NCBI RefSeq assembly: GCF_025971945.1
Contig: NZ_JAPDHW010000007.1
Location: 214,596-249,908 of the forward strand
Direction: 5' to 3'
Length of the DNA: 35,313 nucleotides
From: Chryseobacterium kimseyorum
GTDB taxonomy: Bacteria > Bacteroidota > Bacteroidia > Flavobacteriales > Weeksellaceae
Below, piece by piece: positions 15,866-23,361 of this stretch. The notes under the pieces are model-generated. The model was not told the DNA's origin and made no database searches. It saw only the letters and a program-made list of their open reading frames with translations. Positions within the stretch are counted from its first letter, which is position 1. Every line of letters begins with the position of its first letter. The position numbers and the translations under genes are program-made.

Positions 15866-16600
15866 ATGATGAAAACTTTATACTCCTACCTTATTATTAC
15901 TTTATTTATCCTCTTGTCTGTATGTGTGTACGGTCAAGAAGATAAAAAAATTGTCGCAAAAATAGAGAGTGAGGTTGTAGAAAAGCAACTGAAAATAAAA
16001 GCATTAATCACCAATAATTCCACGACCTATCAGGAACTCAATTATCTTTTCGTCTCTATAAAAAGAGGAGGAAATGGAAATTTGTCTAATAATAAACAAA
16101 ATGCAAAATTTTCTATTAATCCCGGAGAAACTAAAACATTATCTGAGATGAACCTCAACCTTGATAAGAAAGACGCAATGAAAGCTTTTCTTTATATACG
16201 TGATGAGCAGACCCAAAAATTAATTACCAAAGACAGTTTAGAAATCAATCAGAATTTTTTTAATAAAAAAGTAAGCACGGTAGAAAAAGAAGAAGCGTTT
16301 GAGCTTAGAGGTCTGACGTTTGACGAGACCAAGAGTAAAGTAGGCAAAGATTTCTATGATCTATTTTACATGCAATACAGCCAGCTTCCAGACAAGGGTA
16401 ATTCTGCGGTTACCATTTCAGAACTTCCGATGCGTGGCACCAGCGGGCAGATCAACATACAGATTGATGATAAAGTAATATACAGTTTTATAACCAACCC
16501 AAACGAAGACTTTCTTAAAGAGCAACTTACCAATACACTGCGCTATATCAAAGATTTTAATGCGAAGAAAAATCTCATTAAAAATGAATTTATTTATTAA
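15866..16600 (+). CDS. csgE: CsgE with N-terminal CsgH-like domain
   Basis: A 244-residue secreted protein (signal peptide to about residue 23, VYGQ) with two domains. Residues 26-126 form a CsgH/CsgC-like beta-sandwich: paired strands, SNNKQNAKFSINPGETKTL, then FLYIRD and LITKDSLEI, matching the CsgH pattern. CsgC and CsgH inhibit premature amyloid formation. Residues 143-244 align with CsgE: VGKDFYDLFYMQY and TISELPMRG followed by a strand pair and the helix from NEDF, as in E. coli CsgE. CsgE caps the CsgG channel and delivers subunits. E. coli CsgE is about 130 residues, so the extra domain accounts for the length. The N-terminal assignment is less certain. Confidence 0.85.
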   Translation: MMKTLYSYLIITLFILLSVCVYGQEDKKIVAKIESEVVEKQLKIKALITNNSTTYQELNYLFVSIKRGGNGNLSNNKQNAKFSINPGETKTLSEMNLNLDKKDAMKAFLYIRDEQTQKLITKDSLEINQNFFNKKVSTVEKEEAFELRGLTFDETKSKVGKDFYDLFYMQYSQLPDKGNSAVTISELPMRGTSGQINIQIDDKVIYSFITNPNEDFLKEQLTNTLRYIKDFNAKKNLIKNEFIY

Positions 16601-16611
16601 AACTAACAACC

Positions 16612-17022
16612 ATGAAAACTTTAATTGCTGTAATGATTTTTTTTTCAGGAATTTTTCTGGCAAAATCACAGCAGCTTGTTTACAAACCAATTAATCCTGC
16701 CTTTGGCGGTGATACATTTAACTATCAGTGGCTTCTGAGTTCTGCAAATGCGCAGAATCAGTTTGATGAAAAAGACAAGAGCAGCAGTCTGCTCAATGGT
16801 CTCGGGTCGCTCGACAGTTTTACGCAAAGTCTGAACCGTCAGGTTTTGAGTGAACTTTCTAGGAAATTATTTCAAGATCAGTTTGGCGAAGGTGGAGTGG
16901 AAGCCGGAAATTATCTCTTTGGCTCGCTTTACGTTCAGATTTCCAATACCTCTCAAGGCATGATGATCAGTATTTTGGATACCAGTACAGGACAGCAGTC
17001 CGAGATTGTCATTCCGAAATAA
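16612..17022 (+). CDS. csgF: Curli assembly protein CsgF
   Basis: A 136-residue secreted protein with signal peptide (1-19, FLAKSQQ). The mature N-terminus LVYKPINPAFGGDTFNYQW is the CsgF hallmark: the conserved NPxFGG segment inserts into the CsgG channel and forms a second constriction. A central helix (DSFTQSLNRQVLSELSRKL) and C-terminal strands (GSLYVQISNTSQGMMISILD) complete the normal CsgF layout and length. It sits 11 bases after the csgE gene and 28 bases before the csgG start. Confidence 0.95.
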   Translation: MKTLIAVMIFFSGIFLAKSQQLVYKPINPAFGGDTFNYQWLLSSANAQNQFDEKDKSSSLLNGLGSLDSFTQSLNRQVLSELSRKLFQDQFGEGGVEAGNYLFGSLYVQISNTSQGMMISILDTSTGQQSEIVIPK

Positions 17023-17050
17023 TAAAAGAACTAAAACCCAAAAACTTACC

Positions 17051-18415
17051 ATGAGAATCTTTATTAATATCAGAATCTTATTCTGTATAGTGTTTTTGTG
17101 TATGCTGCAGGCTTGCAGTTCTATATTAGGTTTGCCCGCAAATAAGGAAAAATCTACGATAGGAGAAATCACACCATATACTACAGAGTTAAGAAATTTA
17201 CCCTTACCTAAGGAAAAAGTTGTTATCGGTGTATATAAGTTCCGCGATCAGACCGGGCAGTACAAACCTGCCGAAAACGGAAATAACTGGAGTACAGCCG
17301 TTCCTCAAGGTACTACCACGATCCTTATAAAAGCTCTGGAAGACAGCAGATGGTTTATTCCTATTGAAAGAGAGAATATAGCAAATTTGCTCAACGAAAG
17401 ACAGATCATCAGATCCACCAGACAAGAATATCTGAAAGATGCCGACAAAAACAGCACCGCTTTACCACCACTTCTGTACGCAGGTATTTTGTTAGAGGGT
17501 GGTGTAATTTCCTATGACAGCAATATTATGACAGGAGGAATTGGTGCAAGATATTTCGGTATCGGAGCATCTTCTCAGTACCGTCAGGATAGAATTACGA
17601 TCTATTTGAGAGCTGTTTCAACATTAAATGGTGAAATATTAAAAACAGTCTATGTTTCTAAAACGATTCTCTCAACAAGCGTCAACGGAAGTTTCTTTAG
17701 ATATATCGATACAGAAAGGCTTTTAGAAGCTGAAGTTGGAATGACCCAGAACGAACCTATTCAGCTTGCCGTTACTGACGCTATTGAAAAAGCCGTAAAA
17801 TCATTGATCATAGAAGGTATAAAAGATAAAATTTGGGGAAAGGCTGTCGATACTCCGGCAAAATATGAGCAATTGGTTGAAGATTACACCATTGAGCAGG
17901 AAATTAATAATACAAGACTTGTCGGAAACAAATATCCTGCAGAAAACAGACAGAACATTTCATTCTTCGGAAGTATAGAAACGCAGCAGGTAAGAGGTGA
18001 TTATGTAAATCCCGCAACCAAAATCGGTGGGAAAGTTGGACTGAAGTATTTTCTCAACAAAAATTTGAATCTTGAGGGAAACGTTAATTACTTCAGTATC
18101 GAAAATGAAAAAATATTATCACGATCATTTATTGCGACTGAGGTCAATCTTGAATATCTCATTCTTCCTCAGTATAAGCTATCGCCCTACGTTTACGGAG
18201 GAGTAGGCAGCATGTTTTCTAAAGATAAAGCTCGCTATAAAGGTCAGCTTGGTGGAGGTCTTGAGTATCTCGTTCAGAAAAATATAGGTCTTAGAATTTC
18301 TTCACAATATGACATGGGCTTTTCTGATGACTGGGAAGATCTCGTCAGCGGGAAAAGAAATGATCAGGCAATACGGTTTGGTCTCGGAATTAATTTCTAT
18401 ATCGGTAAAAACTAA
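17051..18415 (+). CDS. csgG: Curli secretion channel CsgG with C-terminal beta-barrel-like extension
   Basis: The outer-membrane lipoprotein channel for curli subunits, 454 residues. The ATG at 17051 is chosen, not an in-frame ATG at 17006, because it starts a proper lipoprotein signal with Cys22 (FLCMLQAC) and avoids overlap with csgF. Residues about 40-275 form the CsgG domain (VVIGVYKFRDQTGQYK, GTTTILIKALEDSRWF, YAGILLEGGVISYDSN, GEILKTVYVSKTI). E. coli CsgG ends there, at about 260 mature residues. Residues about 290-454 are an added domain of alternating strands (FFGSIETQQVRG, KIGGKVGLKYFLN, YVYGGVGSMFSK, IRFGLGINFYIG) resembling an eight-stranded outer-membrane barrel with a terminal aromatic. 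Confidence 0.92.
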   Translation: MRIFINIRILFCIVFLCMLQACSSILGLPANKEKSTIGEITPYTTELRNLPLPKEKVVIGVYKFRDQTGQYKPAENGNNWSTAVPQGTTTILIKALEDSRWFIPIERENIANLLNERQIIRSTRQEYLKDADKNSTALPPLLYAGILLEGGVISYDSNIMTGGIGARYFGIGASSQYRQDRITIYLRAVSTLNGEILKTVYVSKTILSTSVNGSFFRYIDTERLLEAEVGMTQNEPIQLAVTDAIEKAVKSLIIEGIKDKIWGKAVDTPAKYEQLVEDYTIEQEINNTRLVGNKYPAENRQNISFFGSIETQQVRGDYVNPATKIGGKVGLKYFLNKNLNLEGNVNYFSIENEKILSRSFIATEVNLEYLILPQYKLSPYVYGGVGSMFSKDKARYKGQLGGGLEYLVQKNIGLRISSQYDMGFSDDWEDLVSGKRNDQAIRFGLGINFYIGKN

Positions 18416-18426
18416 AAACAGAAACT

Positions 18427-19932
18427 ATGAAAACTTTTATAAAAATATTCGCCCTGTTTATTCTGCTTTTTTCTTTGGCTTCTTGTAGTGAAGAACTGGT
18501 AGAACAGGCTCAAAAAGGAGTTTTAAAAGGAAAAGTGGTGAAAAGGGGAACTAATGAACCTATTGCCAATGCAAAAATTTTCACTACTCCAAGTACGAAA
18601 ACTGTTTTTAGTGATAAAGATGGAATGTTTGAAATTACAGATCTTCCGGTTGGAAATTATTCGGTAAAAGCTGAACTTAGTGGTTATTTAGCCAGTTTTC
18701 AGGCAGTTAATATTCAGAATGAAAACCAAATGGTAACGGTAGTTTTTGAATTGGATGATGATGACTCTCTTAATTCACCGCCAACGGCACCGGTTTTACT
18801 AAGCCCAATCGACAATGCAGTTAATCAGCCACTCACCGTACAACTCACCTGGAACGCTACAGATCCTGATAAAGGTGATACTTTGGTTTATAAATTAACA
18901 GTCAAAAATAATATTAATACGAATGTTATTCAAGTAAATGATTTAAAAGTTAAAAATTACACTTTACCCAATTTACAGTTCGGGGTCAGTTATTTCTGGC
19001 AGGTCTCGGTTTCAGACGGAATTCACCCTGAAGTTTTGAGTACGGTTTTTAAGTTTACGACCAACACAACACCACCCAACCGTTATCATTATGTAAGAAA
19101 ACAAAACGGAAATTTTGTAATCATGTCATCTGATAATCTTGGAAACAGTTTTCAGCTTACCAATTCATCCCACAACAGCTGGCGACCGAGAAAAAATAAT
19201 AATGCAGGTCTCATTGCATTTTTAAGAACCGATGCCGGTGGAAGTCATATTTTCACATCAAATCCTGATGGTTCAAATATGTTTAAAGTGACTCAGATTC
19301 CTGTGTCAGGTTTTAGTCATTATGAAATGGATTATGCATGGAGTACCAACGGAAGCACTTTTATCTACTCAAACTTTGATAAAATTTATAAAATAAACAA
19401 GGATGGCAGCGGTCAGGAACTGGTTTATACTACGCCGGACGGAAGCTTGATTTCAGAAGTAGACTGGAGCTATGACAACAGTAAAATTGCAGTTAAAACC
19501 AATGATTTTAGTGGATACAATACCAAAATTTATATTATAGATATGCTGGGTAATGTTTTGAAAAATGTGTTTTCAGCTCCACTCGGTGCAAGTGGTGGAC
19601 TGAATTTTTCAGTTGATGGACAAAAACTTCTATACACAAGAGATATTACAGGATATCAGGATGCCAATTACAGACAGCTCGATTCACATATTTTTATTTA
19701 CAACCTCGTGACGGATGCTATATTAGATGTTTCTGTAGAAAGTGATAAACCGGTGGGAACCAACGATCTGGATCCTAGATTTTCTCCAAATGATTCTCAA
19801 ATTATCCTGATGAATACGTCTAATGATAATATTTCGCAGAAAAATGTTGTGGTGATTGATCTCAATAATACCGGAACAGACTTTATTCGAACAACATTGT
19901 TTACAAATGCAGAAATGCCGGATTACGAATAG
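18427..19932 (+). CDS. Curli-locus lipoprotein with beta-propeller
   Basis: A 501-residue predicted lipoprotein (lipobox Cys20, LFSLASC), the sixth gene of the curli locus, starting 11 bases after csgG. Domain order: carboxypeptidase-regulatory-like/CNA-B-type beta domain (about 32-110, GVLKGKVVKRGTNEPIANAK to DLPVGNYSVKAELSGY), FN3-like domain (about 118-215, PVLLSPIDNA to YFWQVSVSDG), then a TolB/WD40-like beta-propeller (about 220-500) with repeated blades (SHIFTSNPDGSNMFKVTQ, KIYKINKDGSGQELVY, SKIAVKTND, PRFSPNDSQIILM). No enteric curli counterpart is known to me. Placement suggests a surface or periplasmic accessory factor: scaffold, adhesin or assembly chaperone. Confidence 0.8.
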   Translation: MKTFIKIFALFILLFSLASCSEELVEQAQKGVLKGKVVKRGTNEPIANAKIFTTPSTKTVFSDKDGMFEITDLPVGNYSVKAELSGYLASFQAVNIQNENQMVTVVFELDDDDSLNSPPTAPVLLSPIDNAVNQPLTVQLTWNATDPDKGDTLVYKLTVKNNINTNVIQVNDLKVKNYTLPNLQFGVSYFWQVSVSDGIHPEVLSTVFKFTTNTTPPNRYHYVRKQNGNFVIMSSDNLGNSFQLTNSSHNSWRPRKNNNAGLIAFLRTDAGGSHIFTSNPDGSNMFKVTQIPVSGFSHYEMDYAWSTNGSTFIYSNFDKIYKINKDGSGQELVYTTPDGSLISEVDWSYDNSKIAVKTNDFSGYNTKIYIIDMLGNVLKNVFSAPLGASGGLNFSVDGQKLLYTRDITGYQDANYRQLDSHIFIYNLVTDAILDVSVESDKPVGTNDLDPRFSPNDSQIILMNTSNDNISQKNVVVIDLNNTGTDFIRTTLFTNAEMPDYE

Positions 19933-19950
19933 ATTTAAAATTAACAGACA

Positions 19951-19985
19951 AAAAAAATCAAAACCTTTTGGGTTTTGATTTTTTT
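19951..19985. terminator. Bidirectional terminator at the end of the curli locus
   Basis: Hairpin AATCAAAACC/GGGTTTTGATT with A- and T-runs on both sides, between the curli lipoprotein gene and the convergent LuxR-type gene. Confidence 0.85.
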
Positions 19986-19997
19986 GTGAATAAAATT

Positions 19998-20645
19998 TTA
20001 GTTGATGATATTATTTTCAAGTGCATATTTTACAACCCCGACAGAATTTTTTACATTCAGTTTCATCAGAATTCTTTTTCTGTGAGTTTCTACAGTATTG
20101 ATGCTGATAAACAATTTCTCACTAATGTCTTTACTGCTGTACCCGTCACAAATGAGTTTTAATATTTCCATCTCACGTCTTGTCAGCGGATCTTTGATGT
20201 TAGGGTTGGGTTTTTCCTGTTCGTTGCTGATAAAGTTGATCATCATTTGCTTTGCATATTCGCAAATATAAATTTCATCTGCACTCAGCGCGTTCACGGA
20301 TCTTACAAATTCGTCATAACTGCTGTTTTTATCGAGATAGCTTTTAATACCTTTATTGAAGAGTTTTCTAATTACCGTCACGTCATATGAACTTCCGATG
20401 ACAATGATTTTGATTTTTTTATTCTCAGCAATAATGTTTTCTATGCACTGATAAATTTCAGTGAGCATCATAATATTCGAACTGATCATCACGAATTCCG
20501 GGGGATGCACTTTTATGTTTTCGTATAAACTTTCACACGAATTAAAAATTTCAATAGAACTAAAAATTTTGTTTTGAATGAGGAGTTTTGACAGGCCTTC
20601 TGTGTACAGCAAAGGTTCATCAAAAATGTTTAAGATTGGTTTCAT
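19998..20645 (-). CDS. LuxR-type regulator with degenerate receiver (CsgD-like)
   Basis: A 215-residue protein, start taken at the ATG at 20643-20645 (MKPILNIFDE) because upstream residues do not belong to the receiver fold. Residues 1-125 form a receiver-like domain; the phospho-acceptor position in PEFVMISSNIMM is Ser55 instead of Asp, although the Lys (YLDK, 106) is kept. Residues 150-215 are a LuxR/FixJ HTH (LTRREMEILKLICDGYSSKDI, SINTVETHRKRIL). The combination of receiver without acceptor plus LuxR HTH next to curli genes parallels E. coli CsgD. It is convergent to the curli locus. Probably a curli/biofilm activator that does not rely on phosphorylation. Confidence 0.85.
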   Translation of the reverse strand: MKPILNIFDEPLLYTEGLSKLLIQNKIFSSIEIFNSCESLYENIKVHPPEFVMISSNIMMLTEIYQCIENIIAENKKIKIIVIGSSYDVTVIRKLFNKGIKSYLDKNSSYDEFVRSVNALSADEIYICEYAKQMMINFISNEQEKPNPNIKDPLTRREMEILKLICDGYSSKDISEKLFISINTVETHRKRILMKLNVKNSVGVVKYALENNIIN

Positions 20646-20700
20646 CACGGTTAGTTTCAGTATATAAATATAAGAAAAATATGCCATATTATTTGCGTGT

Positions 20701-20721
20701 TTTCACGGAAAATAAGTGAAA
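20701..20721. promoter_or_regulatory. Small inverted repeat between regulator and small ORF
   Basis: TTTCAC (20701-20706) and GTGAAA (20716-20721) with a nine-base centre, a 21-base symmetric site about 55 bases before the regulator start. Operator-like, but weak. Confidence 0.25.
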
Positions 20722-20759
20722 TACATAATATAAACCATGTCTTTTTGATTTATTCGTAA

Positions 20760-20885
20760 ATGAAATTATATAATTCACTTTGTTTAGAATTTTTTAATGC
20801 CGAAATTTTTATGGTGGTCTTTGTAATTCCTTTATTGATGGTGCTTTGTGGATACTTCTACAAAAGACAAGGTGTATTTAAATAA
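20760..20885 (+). CDS. Possible 41-residue membrane peptide
   Basis: Within the 377-base gap between the LuxR-type and RNase genes, an ATG at 20760 opens a 41-codon frame ending TAA at 20883-20885. The product has a polar start, one hydrophobic helix (MVVFVIPLLMVLCGYF) and a basic end (YKRQGVFK), the shape of a small single-pass protein with the positive side inside. No clear promoter or ribosome site is visible and I recognise no family. The remainder of the gap (20886-20982) is AT-rich and appears empty. Confidence 0.3.
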   Translation: MKLYNSLCLEFFNAEIFMVVFVIPLLMVLCGYFYKRQGVFK

Positions 20886-20982
20886 ATCAAGTAGGGATAT
20901 ATTTTAATATCATCAATCTATTATTAATGAAATTTAAAATGAGATGTGGTATTAAACGTTTAAAAAATGATTTTTTTAAAAG

Positions 20983-21012
20983 AAAAAACCCTCAGAATTT
21001 CTGAAGGTTTTA
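20983..21012 (-). terminator. Terminator of the RNase E/G gene
   Basis: Stem AAACC-TCAGA/TCTGA-GGTTT with one mismatch and a T-rich tail on the minus strand, 11 bases after the stop codon. Confidence 0.7.
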
Positions 21013-21022
21013 ATGTGTTGTT

Positions 21023-22582
21023 TTAGTTAGAATATCCGCTTAATTCTTCTTTATTCGAATTGTAGATTTTGTATTCTAAATATTTGAAAGAATCCCTTGG
21101 GATGATGGTTACCCATTTTTTGTATTTCAGAAACCATTTCATCTGTATGCTTTTTATTCCTTTGGTAAGAAAGGCTTCTACGAAAGGATGTACATGCAGG
21201 TAAAGTTTACCTTTGTCCTTTTGCATAATGGTTCTGATGGTGTCTTCCATTTTTTCAACAATGACGATTGGAGCTACGATTTCTCCGTCTTTGTTGGGGT
21301 TTTCTTCTTTAATGTCGATTTGTTTTTCCGGACGGTTTCTCTGTCTGGTGATCTGGATTAATCCAAATTTACTTGGTGGCAAAATCTTATGGCGCGCTTT
21401 GTCACGGCTCATTTCTGTCTTTAGATGTTCAAACAAATCTCTTCTGTGATCTGGGTTTACCATGTCGATAAAATCAATCACGATAATACCGCCCATATCA
21501 CGCAGACGTAGCTGTCTTGCTATTTCTGTGGCTGCCATTTTATTCACGTGAAGACCGTGTTCTTTGGTGGCAGTGTTTCCGGCTGTAATGTTGTTTCCGG
21601 AATTAACGTCGATAACGTGTAGTGCTTCAGTGTGTTCTATCACAAGGTAAGCACCTTTTGAACTTGGAATATTTACGTGTTTTCCGAAGCTTTGTTTAAG
21701 CTGCTTTTCAACGTTATAATATTCGAGGAGAGGAATGTGAGAGTCGTAGAACTGAACGATATTCTTGCGTTCCGGAGCAATAACTTCCACATAATTTTTC
21801 ATTTCTTCAACCATTTGCTCGTCGTCACAAAAGACGTTTACGAAGTCTTGATTGAAGTTGTCTCTTAAAATAGACGAAGCTTTGTCATCTTCACTCAATA
21901 CCTTAGACGGGACTTTATTTTTCTGAATATTCTTAAAAGTATTTTCCCATTTCTGAATCAGTTGATTCATGTCATTGTGAAGATCAGCTACTTTTTTTCC
22001 TTCTGCGACGGTTCTGATGATAACCCCGAAACCTTCGGGTTTTATACTGTCAATTAAGGTTCTGAGTCTCACTTTTTCTTCGGAACTCCCGATTTTTTTT
22101 GAGATAGAAACTTTATTGTCGAATGGTATTAAAACCAAAAAACGTCCTGTAAGAGAAATTTGAGTAGAGATTCTCGGTCCTTTTGTAGAGATAGGCTCTT
22201 TGGTAATTTGTAAAAGTACAATATCATCTTTTGCGATGGTTTTGTCTACCGTTCCGTTTTTGTCAATTTCCGGTTGAATTTCGAAATTTTTCAAACTGGA
22301 GGTATTCTGCTTCTTAGAAACGGTGTCTTTTAAAAATTTTTTGTAAGTAAGATACTGTGGTCCAAGATCCTGATAGTGCAAAAAGGCATCTTTATCATAA
22401 CCGATATTGACGAATGCCGCATTCAGGTTGGGAGCCAGTTTTTTTACTTTTCCTATGAACAAATCTCCGACTACAAAATCATTTTTGTCTTCTTCCTCAT
22501 GAAGTTCACATAATCTTCCGTCTTCCAGCAAAGCAATCTTTGTAAGCTCGTCTTCATGCGAAACTATTAGTTCTTTCTTCAT
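21023..22582 (-). CDS. rng: Ribonuclease E/G family endoribonuclease
   Basis: A 519-residue Rne/Rng protein, near RNase G in length and without the long C-terminal scaffold of RNase E. The S1 RNA-binding domain is at about 36-125 (VGDLFIGKVKKLAPNLNAAFVNIG); the DNase I-like catalytic core carries the two metal-binding Asp residues D325 (HVIDVNSGN) and D370 (GGIIVIDFIDM). Where proteobacterial enzymes have the zinc-link CPxC motif, after ITRQRNRPE, this protein has KEENPNKDGE with no cysteine. It probably processes rRNA and decays mRNA. A TATCTTTA box at 22611-22618 is a weak promoter candidate. Confidence 0.93.
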   Translation of the reverse strand: MKKELIVSHEDELTKIALLEDGRLCELHEEEDKNDFVVGDLFIGKVKKLAPNLNAAFVNIGYDKDAFLHYQDLGPQYLTYKKFLKDTVSKKQNTSSLKNFEIQPEIDKNGTVDKTIAKDDIVLLQITKEPISTKGPRISTQISLTGRFLVLIPFDNKVSISKKIGSSEEKVRLRTLIDSIKPEGFGVIIRTVAEGKKVADLHNDMNQLIQKWENTFKNIQKNKVPSKVLSEDDKASSILRDNFNQDFVNVFCDDEQMVEEMKNYVEVIAPERKNIVQFYDSHIPLLEYYNVEKQLKQSFGKHVNIPSSKGAYLVIEHTEALHVIDVNSGNNITAGNTATKEHGLHVNKMAATEIARQLRLRDMGGIIVIDFIDMVNPDHRRDLFEHLKTEMSRDKARHKILPPSKFGLIQITRQRNRPEKQIDIKEENPNKDGEIVAPIVIVEKMEDTIRTIMQKDKGKLYLHVHPFVEAFLTKGIKSIQMKWFLKYKKWVTIIPRDSFKYLEYKIYNSNKEELSGYSN

Positions 22583-22722
22583 TTTTGTTATAAGATAATT
22601 TTTTATAGACTAAAGATACGAAGAGATTTTGTTATTTAAAATTTAATAATTTCTAAGATAATTCATTGAAATTTTGATGAGTAAATACAATCTAAACGCT
22701 CTGAAATCATATGGTCACAAAC

Positions 22723-22767
22723 AAAAATATAGTCGGTGGTTATTAAAAAATTAAAAACACCAACTAT
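22723..22767 (-). terminator. Terminator after the HU/small ribosomal protein genes
   Basis: On the minus strand, arms ATAGTTGGTG and CACCGACTAT (one G-U pair) around an AT-rich loop, then a five-T run. Confidence 0.7.
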
Positions 22768-22797
22768 ATTATTATATTACAAAATCTCTAGTTGAGA

Positions 22798-22887
22798 TTA
22801 TTTTTTCTTATGTCTGTTCGCTCTTCTTCTTTTCTTTCTTTTGTGTGTTGCAACCTTGTGTCTTTTTCTTTTCTTTCCGCTTGGCAT
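22798..22887 (-). CDS. 29-residue very basic ribosomal-type protein
   Basis: A 29-codon frame starting MPSGKKRKRHKVATHKR and ending in a lysine run; more than half of the residues are Lys, Arg or His and there are no acidic residues. It lies 45 bases downstream of HU, is followed by a terminator, and precedes the RNase E/G gene. The same tiny gene next to HU and RNase E/G is, to my knowledge, kept in many Bacteroidota, and such proteins are rRNA-binding ribosome components specific to the phylum. The precise ribosomal name is not asserted. Confidence 0.75.
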   Translation of the reverse strand: MPSGKKRKRHKVATHKRKKRRRANRHKKK

Positions 22888-22932
22888 AATGTTAAATTTT
22901 TTGTGTAACTAGTTAATATTCAATTGTTATTC

Positions 22933-23223
22933 TTATTTTACTGCAACTTTAGTTTTTACTTTCTCCACAAAAGATTTTGATGGCTTGAAAGCAGGAATGT
23001 TGTGTGCAGGAATCTCTATTGCAGTGTTCTTAGAAATGTTTCTTCCCGTTTTTGCTGCTCTAGTTTTAACGATGAAAGAACCAAAACCTCTTAAGTAAAC
23101 ATTGTCTCCATTATACATAGAAGTTCTGATCTCCTGCATAAAAGCTTCTACAACTTTCTGTGTTTCATTCTTTTCTGTTCCCAATTTATTTGAGATGGTG
23201 TTTACCAATTCTGCCTTTGTCAT
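22933..23223 (-). CDS. HU family DNA-binding protein
   Basis: A 96-residue HU/IHF-type histone-like protein: N-terminal dimerisation helices (TKAELVNTISNKLGTEKNE), the core RGFGSFIVKTRAAKTGRNI, and the beta-arm with the DNA-intercalating proline region around NTAIEIPAHNIPAFKPSKS. The length matches the family. It binds and bends DNA and probably organises the nucleoid. It is the first gene of a short unit with the 29-residue basic protein, under a good promoter. Confidence 0.95.
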   Translation of the reverse strand: MTKAELVNTISNKLGTEKNETQKVVEAFMQEIRTSMYNGDNVYLRGFGSFIVKTRAAKTGRNISKNTAIEIPAHNIPAFKPSKSFVEKVKTKVAVK

Positions 23224-23253
23224 TTCCTTTTTTAATTTTAAATTTTAGGTGTG

Positions 23254-23286
23254 CAAATTTAGTTAAAAAAATTGAATAGAAGCAAA
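23254..23286 (-). promoter_or_regulatory. Promoter of the HU gene
   Basis: On the minus strand TTTG (23283-23286), a 21-base spacer and TAAATTTG (23254-23261) followed by CACA, 30 bases before the start codon. One of the best promoter matches in the window. Confidence 0.65.
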
Positions 23287-23361
23287 TTAGTAAAGAAAAT
23301 ATTTCGGTTAAGACCCTGACAATTTTATATTTAGTACCTTATAACTCCACAAAAACAGCTT

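Noticed and set aside
17006..17050. In-frame upstream start for csgG
   Set aside because: It would overlap csgF and add 15 polar residues before the lipoprotein signal; the ATG at 17051 gives a normal lipobox protein.
22798..22887. The Lys/Arg-rich stretch considered as simple low-complexity DNA
   Set aside because: It has a proper ATG and stop, mixed Arg, Lys and His codons, and the known HU/RNase E/G neighbourhood.
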